The notes beneath the pieces are model-generated. The model was not told the DNA's origin. It was given only the letters and a program-made list of their open reading frames with translations, and searched no databases. From Dillenia suffruticosa (Eukaryota > Streptophyta > Magnoliopsida > Dilleniales > Dilleniaceae), in the NCBI GenBank assembly GCA_033439265.1, contig JAVTVX010000015.1, positions 22,869,947-22,933,946 of the forward strand: a stretch of 64,000 nucleotides of DNA, given 5' to 3'. The stretch's first letter is position 1. Every line of letters begins with the position of its first letter. A program made the position numbers and the translations under genes. Shown here piece by piece: positions 23,669 through 34,566 of the stretch.

Positions 23669-25150
23669 CTTCCGGCTCAAGGCATCTGCTACTACATTTG
23701 CCTTGCCTGGATGATAGTCAATAACCAAGTCGTAGTCCTTCAGCAGCTCTAACCATCTTCTCTGTCTCAGGTTTAGCTCTCTCTGAGTAAATAAATACTT
23801 CAAACTCTTATGGTCTGTGAAGACCCTACAAGTAACTCCATATAAGTAATGCCGCCATATTCTCAGTGCGAAGACTATGGCTGCCAGCTCTAGATCGTGA
23901 GTAGGGTAGTTCACCTCATGCTTCTTCAACTGTCTCGAAGCATAGGCGATCACCCGTCCATCCTACATCAATACGCAACCTAACCCCTGCCGGCTGGCAT
24001 CACTATACACAACATACTCCCTGCCGCTGGTAGGGAGAGCCAAGATAGGTGCCGATGTCAGTCGTTGTTTGAGCTCCTGAAAGCTCGCCTCACAGCGGTC
24101 ATCCCAACAGAACTTGACGTCTTTCCTCGTCAATCGGGAGAGTGGAGCAGCAATCTTCGAGAAACCCTCTACGAATTGTTTGTAATAACCAGCAAGTCCA
24201 AGAAAACTCCGGATCTCAGTAATGGTCTGCGGCTGCTCCCACCTCAATATGACCTCTACTTTCTGCGGATCAACAAAAATCCCCTCCGCAGAAACAATGT
24301 GGCCTAGAAATCCAATCTCCCTTAGCCAAAATTCATACTTGGTGAATTTGGCATATAACTGCTGCTCACGGAGAGTCTGTAAGACCACCTTCAGGTGCTG
24401 TACATGCTCCTCATCACTCCGTGAGTATACCAAAATGTCATCAATAAAGACGATAACGAAACGATCTAAGTAGTTATGGAAAACTCAGTTCATCAAATCC
24501 ATAAAAGCCGCTGGAGCATTAGTCAATCCAAACGGCATCACTAAAAACTCAAAGTGACCATAGCGAGTGCGGAATGCAGTTTTGGGCACGTCCTCGGCCC
24601 GAATCCGTAACTGATGATAACCAGACCGCAAATCGATCTTCAAAAAGACCCGTGCACCCTGAAGCTGGTCAAATAGGTCATCAATACGTGGCAGAGGATA
24701 CCGGTTCTTGACGGTCACCTTATTCAACTGCCGATAATCCATGCACAGTCATAGGGTCCCATCATTTTTCTTCACAAACAACACCGGAGCACCCCAAGGC
24801 GAAGTGCTCGGACGGATAAAGCCCTTGTCTAGTAATTCCTGCAACTGAACCTTGAGCTCTCTCAGTTCAGTTGGCACCATTCTATATGGCGGAATAGATA
24901 TAGGGGCGGCTCCCGGAACTATGTCGATCTCAAAGTCAAACTCCCAAGCCGGTGGAAGGCCGGGTAGCTCCTCAGGGAAAACATCTGCAAACTCCTGTAC
25001 TACAGGGACATCCTCATTCCTTGGTCCCTTCACAGTAATATCCACAACATGGGCCAAGTACGCAGTGCAACCTTGGCGTATTAACCTCCTGGCATCCATC
25101 ACCGAAATAACACAGCGAGGCAATACTCTCCTCTCACCAGAAAATCTCAA
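23669..25150 (-). pseudogene. Gypsy-1 reverse transcriptase and RNase H (broken)
   Basis: Reverse transcriptase motifs are clear: DYRQLNKVT, the [11 protein letters not shown] stretch, [12 protein letters not shown] and the catalytic FIDDIL. RNase H begins at [16 protein letters not shown] and ends near ADALSRK. Three in-frame stops lie at about 23954-23962, 24480-24488 and 24743-24748, all at positions where a C-to-T or G-to-A change from a sense codon explains the stop. All pieces from 22103 to 25150 share one reading frame, so the damage here is by point mutation only. Confidence 0.88.
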
Positions 25151-25518
25151 AGTAAGCCCCTCTGATCTTCAAAACTCGACCTCCTTAGAAAACAATCAAC
25201 GGAGGCTTTGTGTCTGCTCAGCCAATCCATGCCAAGGATGGCATCAATATCGGTCAAGTCCAAAGGGATCAAATCTGCCTCAAGTACGGTATTTCCAATC
25301 ATGATCTCTATCCCTCTATAGACTGAATCTCTCAAGAACTGTTCACCGAGAGGAGTGAAAACCAATATCTCCTCTCTAAGTGGCGTCAAAGGCTTACCCA
25401 TCAGGCGGGCAAAGGACGTTCTCACATACGAGTAGTTCGACCCGGTGTCGATCAGGATACGGGCGTCGACTCCATAAATCCTCATAGTTCCTAAATGTGG
25501 GGAAAGTAAATAGATCAC
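25147..25518 (-). pseudogene. Gypsy-1 aspartic protease (frameshifted relative to RT)
   Basis: The ILIDTGSNYSYV stretch holds the DTGS-type active site of a retropepsin, followed by ILGMDWLSRHKA, standard for Ty3/Gypsy. This segment is in a different frame from the RT region. A frameshift occurs near 25185-25195, and a stop codon is also met in the RT frame just upstream of its first open stretch. Confidence 0.85.
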
Positions 25519-25726
25519 TTTAAATAAAGGTGGTAATAGATACTCATCATATATATCTCAAAAGTATATGTATCTCAAAAGTAGGTACAGCCAACATAGT
25601 CAAGCCTCTAAGGCTTTGGCTTATGATGAGTCTCAAAATAAAAGTACAGAGGAAATATCTAAGTGTGTGAGTCAGAAAGGGGAGTACCAATAATGACATC
25701 GGGGTTCGTCTGCGTATCCTCCTGCG

Positions 25727-25990
25727 TCATTGCGTATACTTGGGCCTGAGCCCTCGGCGGTTGCCGCGATGGTCCTGGTGCCTACTACTCCCAGCTACTG
25801 CTCGTGGGGCTATGGGGGTAGAGTGTGCCGGTGCTCCCTGCTGTCCCCCTCGTGGACCACTAGACTGAATAGAAATTGCCGGACCCCCTGCTCCAAGATC
25901 AGGGCACTGGCTCTTGATGTGCCCCTGTCTCCCAACTGGAAACAAGTCACTGTCACCCCGCAAGCTCCGTAGGGGTGATGTCTGCCGCAT
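25727..25990 (-). pseudogene. Gypsy-1 gag C-terminus, degraded zinc knuckle
   Basis: A GRQGHIKSQCP stretch is what remains of a CCHC zinc knuckle; the first two cysteines of the motif are missing. The rest is Gly/Pro/Ser-rich, as in the linker before protease. It is in another frame from the main gag segment, so a frameshift separates them. Between 25519 and 25726 no open frame was seen. Confidence 0.7.
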
Positions 25991-26064
25991 CGATGACTAA
26001 AAGGGTATCGTCGGGCTATAGTCTGAGTGGAGGCACTCGGGGCTGGTGCTCTAAACCCCTGGGA

Positions 26065-27036
26065 CTATGATCCCTGCCTCTGGGAAGGGTCTCCGTGAAA
26101 CCCTGAGGTTCTCCCTTTCTTCGAACTCTGGCCCCTAGAAAACTCAGGCCTCTTCCTCCTCTGCTCCCTCCTCTCTCTCTGTCGTCCCTCAGCAAGGACG
26201 ATCTCCTCAGCCCGGAGTGCTGAGTCTACTATCTCTGGCAATGAGAAATTAGGGGTCACCGTCATATACCTCCGGACGTTCAAGTTGAGGCCATCCTCAA
26301 ACTTGAACCTCAACTGACTGGGTGTGGCTAGGTCCGGAACAAAAGCGGCCAGTCTCCTTAACTTGGCCTCATACTCGGTCACAGTTCGAGTCCCCTGCCG
26401 CAGGTGGTGGAACTCCGTCCTTTTCCTGTTCTGCTGGAATGCTGAAAAATATCTGCGGTTGAACTCCCGCAGAAAGTCCTCCCAACTCCTGGGCTCCGCT
26501 GCATCATCACAAGCTGCCTCCCACCACGAGAGGGCATCTCCATCCAATAATCTCTCGGCCACTCGGAGTCTGAACTCCTCACTCAAGCCAAGGTCTATCA
26601 ACACTCGGCGGGTGCGGTTGATCCAGTGCTTCGCAGCAGTGGAATCACCTACCCTAAAGAACTCGGTACAGCCTAGCTGTCTCGCCTCCTTCACGAGCTG
26701 GGTGAGCTCGTGAATCCGTCTCAACGTCGAAGAAGTACTGTCCCTGGGTTTAGAAATTGCAGATGGACTAACAACAGGTGGAGGCTCTGGTGCGACTGGT
26801 CGTGGCACGGCCGTAGGGGTTGGCTCAGCCAACGGTGGTGGTGGCATCTGAATGCCGTGGGCAGCGTACCACTCGAACACCTGTCGGTAGGCGTCCAGCG
26901 GTGGCGGTGGTGGTAGATCTGCGGCCGTGTTGGTCGGTGGTGTAGGCACTGAAGGAGAACCGTGTGAGGAAGACATGTCCTCCGATACACTAGGGGGCTC
27001 AGTAGGTAAGAAGTGGGTACCTCGCCTAGTCGTCAT
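26065..27036 (-). pseudogene. Gypsy-1 gag (capsid region)
   Basis: 323 residues starting with ATG. A Pro-rich N-terminal part (residues about 35-95) precedes a retrotransposon gag domain (about 110-290). That domain contains the LLDGDALSWWEA stretch, a WEDFLREFNRRYF stretch and a TVTEYEAKLRRLA stretch, all typical of Ty3/Gypsy gag. It ends in a basic tail. The reading is open throughout but shifts frame before the zinc knuckle, so the full gag cannot be made. It lies about 300 bp from the 5' LTR. Confidence 0.87.
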
Positions 27037-27335
27037 ATTTCTGCGAGGAAAAAGTTACTAATCAGGCAGATATATAAGAATTAGGGTTAGTTATGGAATA
27101 ACTAACCCCCTAAAAGAAATCAACTTGGCATCGGAACCAATGGATAAGGTATGCTAGGTTAGATATGATCCGTGTCCAACCCTCTAAAAATGGATGAACT
27201 CATCTGCCTATGACCATGTATTGGGGAATGACTGTACAGTAACTTTCACATGCATTGAGGACTCTCAAAATCAGATTTATTTGGGGATATATTTTTTTTT
27301 TTGAAATCAGTTTCTCAACTCAGCTCTAACCAAGA

Positions 27336-27349
27336 GGCTCTGATAACAA
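27336..27349 (-). promoter_or_regulatory. Gypsy-1 primer-binding site (initiator Met-tRNA type)
   Basis: The minus strand reads TTGTTATCAGAGCC eight bases inside the 5' LTR. It is close to the TGGTATCAGAGC used by plant elements primed by initiator methionine tRNA, with one changed and one shifted base. Confidence 0.75.
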
Positions 27350-27357
27350 CCGAGGCC

Positions 27358-30121
27358 TGTCACGCCCCGACCCACTCCTGAGCCAGGCACGCAACGAGCC
27401 CGTCGCGGCACCCAGATGCACGGGCACCACGTCCCGCACATTGAAGCACCGTAAGGCTGTCAACATTCATATAATCCAAGTTTCCAAATCACAGAAATCC
27501 CTAAGTGATAAAAATAATACATGTATGCCTCAATGTAAATTAAAATGAGTGAGAGTTAACCTTATGCAGACCAAAAGAATTATAAATACAGTCATCCCAA
27601 TTTAAACAAATACAATGGTCATCCTAACTTCCTCAAGATGAAACAATAACCTCAATATATAGCGGAAGAGCGGGTAGTCATACCCCGGCCCCGTAGTCTC
27701 CAAAGAATATCCAATACAACAATGCGCACAAATCTCTCGGTCTGAGTCTACCCCTGTAGGAGGGAAATGTGAGGGGTGAGTACCATAGAGAGGGGGGTTG
27801 GTACTCAGCAAGTCGGGGGGAATGACATGCTACAATTAATTTTTTTGGGTGAATTAGGAGTGCCAAAATTATGTCCCAATAAATCCATAGTATGCAAAAA
27901 AAATATTATGACATCTCAATAAATCATTCATAGCATACGTATCAAATCAAATATGCATCCAGTATATATGTCCGTTATATCGTATAGAGCCAGCCGAAAA
28001 TATCCCGGCAAGGGCCGACCATGGCCAAGGACGGGCAACGTTGGGGGTTTTCACAGTGCAAGTAATAAAATAAGGTTCTCTACCCCAACGTTGGCCACAG
28101 ACTACTCCAACTAGCCTGTATATATATATCATACACGTATCAAGGATCAAGCGTGTATGGAAACCCGCCGGTGCTAGACCTACCAAGGTCCTCCCCGGAG
28201 TGGTTCAACCGACGACTGTCCATATAATATGTATGACGATCTGGCGGATACCCCCTGCAGAGGCGTATCCGGACACAACAGGTGCCTCTACCAAATGTCC
28301 TTCGTAGTTACGGAATGCCATAGGAAGCATATCATCATCATCATAGTATCCACAGGGGCATCCAGCCCAAATCACATATCTCAAGCCAAATCATCAAGCC
28401 CTATCATGTCAAAAGCATGTGCCAATATGCAATGGAAGCATAAAATCATGTGGATATATCAAAGTGTGGCACAATCATCAAGTATCAAAATCATGGATGC
28501 ATATAGATATAAACAAGTTGGGACACTCCATATATCACAAAACATTTTCATAAATCCAGGAGAATAGATCAATCATACCATTTTAAATCATGCTTTGGAA
28601 AGCTTTTTAAAACACGATATTAATTAAAAGTAGATGTCAAGTCCCACTCACAGTTAGGGGAGGATAACGTACTCCCCAATATTTTCACAAAGCGTAAATC
28701 AAGTGTCCCCTCCGTTCAACTCAAATAACTCTTAGGGAGACAAACAGTCCGTAGATTTTTAACCTGCGCAGTCATGGAAAACAGACTATAACTTTGGCTA
28801 TACCAATCCAAATCAGATGATTCTTATCTCATTTTAAAGCTAAGGGATAACACTATAACTTTCATTTTGCACACTTCCTCACATTCAGATCACAGAATTC
28901 CCGGTAAGCCTCATTTTGTTACAGCCATATTTAAGTTTCAGATTCTGTCCAGTTTTCGTACAGAAGCTATAACTTTCATCCTACTCATCAAAGTTAATGA
29001 AATTTTAACATGTTATAGCTAAGATGTAGATCTACAACTTTCGTGTTTTGAGTTTTATCTAAATATGTCTGGAAGGGGTTGAACAAAATTTATGAACAGG
29101 ACAGATACGTTTTAGTGAAACATACAGTTTCTGTCAACACAGTTTTAAGGAAAATTGTATAACTTTCAATTTCCTCATGCGAAATGGCTGAACTTTTTAT
29201 ATGTTATAGACAAGGCATATATCTATAACTTTCATGTTTTGTGTTTCTTCAAACTAAGACTGGAGAGGGGTCGTTTTTACTCACTACTGTCAAGGTTCGA
29301 AACAGGACACTTCTATGTCGAGTTTCAGGAAAAGTGCCATAACGTTTGGCACAGGCATCAGAATTTGGTGATTCTTTACTCGTTCGAAAGATAAGACTTA
29401 GATCTACAATTCATATAACTATCACATTTTCAAATTCTGGCTCTAAGATGCCTTAAAACAGAGATGAATTACGGACAGAAATAAAATTTAAAGTAAGACA
29501 GGATAAAATTTTTTACCTCACTTTCTTTGTCTTCCTCTCTTGCTTCTCTCCTTGTTCTCACGAATTTGGGAAGAATGAACAAGCATTCTAAGACCTCCTT
29601 TTATTATTGTGTTAATAAGTCACCACCCTAGGATCAAATCTCCAATTAATCTAAACCATAGGATCATTTTGATTATTGCATATGTTTTGATTGGTTCTTT
29701 TTTTTTTTGTGCATGTGTTTTCATTGGCCCACCTTGCCTTTCTCATCTCTATTTGGCCAACACTTGTCCTCCTCACTATAACACTTGTTCAATACAAGAA
29801 TACACTTGTCACATTTCATTTAAGTTTTGTTAATTGCTAACAAGTCCTTTGACTTATAAAAATTCTAATTTGACCCCTAAAATTTTCATAATTACATACT
29901 AGGCCCAAAATCTTATATTAGACCTAATTTAATTTATTTAATATGAAATTAAGGTTTTGATTCTCTTTGAGTCAAAATTGATCCGATTTGTATTTTACCG
30001 TCAAATATCTTTTTTTTTTTTGTGAAAATTCATGAACCTGTAGTAGTAGAAATATCATATATATCTATATATATATATGAAATGGAATTCACTATAGAAT
30101 ACGCCGAGAGTCGGTGTTACA
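27358..30121 (-). repeat. Gypsy-1 5' LTR
   Basis: 2764 bp, paired with 19255-22034. Ends are TGTCACGCC and GTGTTACA on the plus strand. It is followed directly by the duplicated GAGCT and the remaining 8 nt of the interrupted tRNA-Asn body. It should contain the promoter for the minus-strand element transcript, but no promoter box could be fixed by eye. Confidence 0.93.
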
Positions 30122-30634
30122 GAGCTACTCCAGCTTTTGCTAGAGGAACAAGAAAGCATTAAGCTGGCATCCCCTAGACCAGTCAAAATAGGAAAAGTAG
30201 TAGTCAAAGTTGCTAGGGAAATTAGAAAAAAATTGGTGTAATTTACGCTAGAGGAAGGGCTTGAACCTTCGGCCTTGTTGTTAAGAGCCATACGCTCTAA
30301 CCAACTGAGCTACTCCAACTCTTTAGAAAAACCAAAGACCATTTATGTCCCCTAGACCAAGTAGCATTGGAAATTGTCGATAGGCAATTGTAGTAATTTA
30401 GAAGTGTAAAAAATTACAATAATTTACGCTAAAGAAAGGGCTGCAAACTTCGACCTTGTGGTTAACTGCTAGATACTCTGACCAACTAAACTACTCTAGC
30501 TTTTGCTAGAGGAACAAGAAAGCATTAAGTTGACGACCCCTAGGCCAATCAGAATAGGAAACGTAGTAATCAAAGTAGCTTCGGAAATCGAGAAAAATTG
30601 GAGAAATTTGCGCTAGAGGAAGGGCTTGGACCTT

Positions 30635-30667
<33 letters not shown>

Positions 30668-33407
30668 AACTGAGCTACTCCAGCATCTGCTAGAGGGACA
30701 GGAAAGCATTAAGTTGGTATCCCTTAGACCAGTCAGAATAGGAAAAGTTGAAATGAAAGTTGCTTGGGAAATCGAAAAAAATTGGAGGAATTTACGTTAG
30801 GGGAAGGGCTTGAACCTTCGACCTTATGGTTAACAGCCATACGCTCTAACCAACTGAGCTACTCCAGCTCTTTAGAAACACCAAAAACCATTAATGTTCC
30901 CTAGACCAAGTAGCATTGGAAATTGTCGATAGGAAATTGAACTATTTAGAAGGGTAAAAAACTAAAATAATTTACGCTAGAGAAAGGGCTACAAACTTCA
31001 ACCTTGTGGTTAACCGCCACATACTCTAACCAACTTAACTACTCCAGCTTTTGCTAGAGGAACAAGAAAGCATTACGTTGGCGACCCCTAGACCAGTCAG
31101 AATAGGAAACATAGTTATCAAAGTAGCTTGGGAAATCGAGAAAAATTGGAGAAATTTACGCTAAAGGAAGGGCTTGAACCTTTAACCTTATGGTTAATAG
31201 CTACACGCTCTAACCAACTGAGCCACTCCAGCTTTTGCTAGAGGAACAAGAAAGCATTTAGCTGGCATCCCCTAGACCAGTCAAAATAGGAAAAGTAGTA
31301 ATCAAAGTTGCTTGGGAAATCGGAAAAAAATTGGAGTAATTTACACTAGAGGAAGGGCTTGAACTTTCGACCTTGTGGTTAACAGCCACATGCTCTAACC
31401 AACTGAGCTACTCCAGCTTCTCCTAGAGGAACAAGAAAGCATTAAGCTGGCATCCCCTAGACCAGTCAGAATAGGACAAGTAATAATCAAAGTTGCTTGG
31501 GAAATCAAAAAAGATTGGAGTAATTTACGCTCGAGGAAGGACTTGAACCCTCGACCTTATGGTTAACAGCCACACGCTTTAACCATATGAACTACTCCAG
31601 CTCTGTTAGAAAAACCAAAAACCATTAATGTCCCCTAGACCAAGTTGTTTTCGAAATTGTCGATTGGTAATTATACTAATCTACAAGTTAAAAAATTATA
31701 GTAATTTACGCTAGAGAACGGACTTGAAACTTCGACCTTGTGGTTAACAACCACATGCTCTAAGCAACTGTGCTACTCCAGCTTTTGCTAGAGCAACAAA
31801 AAAGCATTAAGTTGGCGTCCCCTAGACCGGTCAGAAAGGGAATAGTAGTAATCAAAGTAGCATGGGAAATCGGGAAAAAATTGAAGTAATTTACGCTAGA
31901 GAAAGGGGTTTAACGTTCGACTTTGTGGTTAACAATCACAAGCTCTAACCAACTGAGCTACTCCTGCTTCAGGTTGAGAAACAACAAATTATTAAATAGA
32001 CATGTTAGAATAGTAAAACAATTGTTAGGGAAATTGTCAATTGAGTTACTCCAGCTTCTATTAGAGAAACACGTAAACATTTAGGTCCATAGACTAGTTA
32101 GACTAGTAAAGAAGTGGCTTGAGAAATTATTGGTGAGCAATTATAGTAATCTAGAAGTGGAAAAAAAATTACGCTTGAACCTTTGACCTTGTCGATACTC
32201 TAACCAACTGAGCTACTCTAGTTTCTGCTAGAGAACTAAGAAAGCATTAAGTTGCCATCCCGTAGACCAGATATAAAAGTTAAGAAATGGTTTGGGAAAT
32301 AATTGGTGGCAATTATAGTAATCAGGAAGTAGAAAAATTATAGTAATTTATGCTAGATAAGGCCTTGGCTTCTGCTAGAGAAACAAAAATGCATTAAGGT
32401 CTCAAGACATGTTGGAATATTAAAGTAGCATCTGTAATTGTTAGTAAGCAATTATAATAATCCAGAAGTATAAAAAATTTGGAAACATTTATGTTAGAGA
32501 GAGGGCATAAACCTTCGACCTTGTGGTTAACAACAGCATGCTCTAACCAATTGAGCTGCTCAAGCATCTGTTAGAAAAACAAAAAACCATTAATGTCCCA
32601 TAAACCAAGTAGCTTCAGAAAGAAGTAAAAAATATTGGAGTAATTTACGCCAGAGGAATGGCTTGAAGCTTCGACCTTGTGGTTAATAGCCACACGCTCT
32701 AACCAACTGAACTTCTCCAGCCCTTTAGAAAATCCAAAAACCATTAATGTCCCCTAGACCATTTAGCATTGGAAATTTTCGATAAGCAATTGTAGTAATT
32801 TAAGTGTAAAAAATTAAAATAATTTACGCAAGAGAAAGGGCTACAAACTTCGACCTTGTGCTTACCTGCAACAAACTCTAACCAACTAAACTACTCCATC
32901 TTTTGCTAGAGGAACAAGAAAGCATTAAGTTGGCGACCCTTAGACGAGTCAGAATAGGAAACGTAGTAATCAAAGTAGCTTGGGAAATCAAAAAAAATTG
33001 GAGAAATTTGCGCTAGAGGAAGAGCTTGAGCCTTCGACCTTGTGGTTAATAGCCACACGCTCTAACCAACTGAGATACTCCAGCTTCTGCTAGAGGAACA
33101 AGAAAGCATTAAGTTGGCATCCCTTAGACCAGTCAGAATTGGAAAAGTAGTAATCAAAGTTGCTTGGGAAATTGGAAAAAATTGAAGTAATTTATGTTAG
33201 AGGAAGGGCTTGAACCTTCGACCTTGTGGTTAACAGCTACACGTCCTAACTAACTGAGTTACTCCAGCTCCTTAGAAAAACCAAAAACCATCAATGCCCC
33301 CTAAACCAAGTAGCATTGGAAATTGTCGATAGGCAATTGTAGAAATTTAGAAGTGTAAAAAATTAAAATAATTTACGCTAAAGAAAGGGCAACAAGCTTT
33401 GACCTTG
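30122..33407 (-). repeat. tRNA-Asn tandem satellite array, right arm (decaying)
   Basis: About 17 further monomers continue the array after Gypsy-1. Up to about 31.5 kb the units keep their length and order. From about 31.6 to 32.6 kb they are strongly diverged, with short or missing spacers and incomplete tRNA bodies. From 32.64 to 33.40 kb they look better again. The array ends abruptly at about 33407 in the middle of a unit, joined to copia-derived sequence. This looks like the edge of a satellite that is no longer homogenised. Confidence 0.92.
30247..30319 (-). pseudogene. Degenerate tRNA-Asn unit with anticodon CUU (Lys)
   Basis: The anticodon loop reads CTCTTAA, which would give anticodon CTT. 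The anticodon stem is broken (TATGG against CAACA), so a functional tRNA is unlikely. Confidence 0.6.
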
Positions 33408-33726
33408 TTCACTCGGCTCTTCAAGATAGTTAAGGCCATCTCTCTCCCCAGGGTGTTCAATCATTTTCCTTGTACCCAATTCCTAGAATACACAATGAAA
33501 AGGATAAAAGTTCACATTACAATTAGCATCTTTGATTAGTTTTCGGGTCGACAAGAGGTTGGTGAAAAATTTTGGAACATGGAGAGCACTTTTTTAGTGT
33601 AAGTGAATCACTTAAAAAAATATCTTCTTGACCAACAACGGCAGTGATTGAAACATCAATTAGGGTGACTTTCCTTTTAGTAGGGTAGGGTGTGTATGAA
33701 ATAAATTTTGTAGAGAAAAAAGTCAT
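33408..33726 (-). pseudogene. Ty1/copia pol remnant (after protease, into GAG-pre-integrase)
   Basis: Minus-strand translation follows the copia pattern after the protease motif. A stretch of about 68 residues begins MTFFSTKFISYTP and includes a DSLTLKKC-like segment where copia has its 'LTLK-VLHVP' motif. It then continues as NVNFYPFHCVF and, near 33410, as YLEEPSEQ in the GAG-pre-integrase region. A stop codon sits inside. The 3' part of the element (integrase, RT, RNase H, 3' LTR) is missing because the sequence passes directly into the tRNA array. Confidence 0.7.
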
Positions 33727-34211
33727 ATGGTGAACCCTAAATCCCCCAAAATTTTGAGAAAATTGACAATCAAAATTGAAATCAACGGATCCAAAGACAA
33801 AAATGGTAGATCTGACAAAAGGGTATGCAATCTAGAACAAAAGATTGATGATCAAAAACTTCAGGAAACCCTAACCCTAGAAATCGATTTACAAAACGGG
33901 GGGAGAGAGAGAGAGATAGAGCGGGAGGGAGGAAGAGAGCTCTATAATTTTAGGTGTGTTTGCGTGTGGCCTCCAATGAAAAAGAGAGGGCGAGAAGAGG
34001 GAGAGGGAGAGAGAAAGAGAAGGACATGCACTCCATAAACCAAAAAGAATAAAAAATCATTTTAAACAGGTCGAGCCTATAACGGGTTGAACCCACGGTG
34101 TACAAACTTAGCCTGTAATTAAAACAAGCCTAAATAATGGGTCCAAACTTGACCTAACCCTAAAATAAGCTGAGCTATGCCCTTCAAAATGGGCCAAGGT
34201 TAGGCTGGCCT
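33727..34211. other. Unclassified ~485-bp insertion in the copia remnant
   Basis: It separates two parts of the same copia protease region. The minus strand reads an aspartic-protease-like GATDR just right of 34211 and resumes at MTFFST left of 33727. It includes a GA-rich tract at about 33899-34020 and a stretch with ACCCGTTATAGG-like words. No convincing terminal inverted repeat, LTR end or target duplication was seen. The 103-residue open frame here is low-complexity and was not called a gene. Confidence 0.5.
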
Positions 34212-34566
34212 AACCCAATTGTCAGTCCTATCTGTGGCTCCTAAGTTGATGACCCATATGTTTGGAATATTATTCTAAGCATTAGAGGCATGAGAAGGAA
34301 TGGATATACTTGAGAAGGCTAAATTAGAAGTACTTGCCGAGTCGATAGCTTTTCTGGTGAACCAAAAAAATTCTTCAATCTCTCAATCTTATCTCTATTG
34401 AATCCAAGAAATGGTTGATTGGATTCTTGATTGTTGTTATATTCAGTTGACTGTACTTCAGCCATAGAAAAAATTCTACAATGAGAACCATAAAAAAATT
34501 GAAATCGATAATTGATCAGGGGAATCACGAGTTCCAAAGAAAGAGCCTAAAGCTCTGATACCATAA
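34212..34566 (-). pseudogene. Ty1/copia gag-protease remnant with internal deletion
   Basis: From the primer-binding site leftwards the minus strand has MAEVQSTEYNNNQ (a gag-like start). It then has GFNRDKIERLKNF, characteristic of the linker between copia gag and protease, and after a frameshift WVINLGATDR, which matches the DSGATDH-type protease site with a lost catalytic Asp. Most of gag, including its zinc knuckle, is missing. Confidence 0.65.
34551..34563 (-). promoter_or_regulatory. Copia remnant primer-binding site
   Basis: The minus strand reads ATGGTATCAGAGC, the initiator Met-tRNA primer site. The 5' LTR of the copia element should start close to 34567 and extend rightwards; its right end could not be fixed. 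Confidence 0.7.

Larger units (their letters stand above)
19255..30121 (-). mobile_element. Gypsy-1: Ty3/Gypsy chromovirus (Tekay/Del type) nested in the tRNA array
   Basis: An LTR retrotransposon of about 10.9 kb with two very similar LTRs of about 2.77 kb. Plus-strand order is 3' LTR, polypurine tract, integrase, RNase H, reverse transcriptase, protease, gag, primer-binding site, 5' LTR, so it is transcribed on the minus strand. Protease-RT-RNase H-integrase order and a chromodomain-like integrase tail place it in the chromovirus branch of Ty3/Gypsy. LTRs run from TGTCACGCC to GTGTTACA on the plus strand. The coding region has several in-frame stops and at least two frameshifts, so this copy cannot make its own proteins. 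The high LTR similarity by eye suggests a fairly recent insertion. Confidence 0.93.

Noticed and set aside
22928..25304. Several plus-strand open frames of 80-150 codons across the Gypsy-1 pol region
   Set aside because: They are antisense shadows of the integrase and RT coding region.
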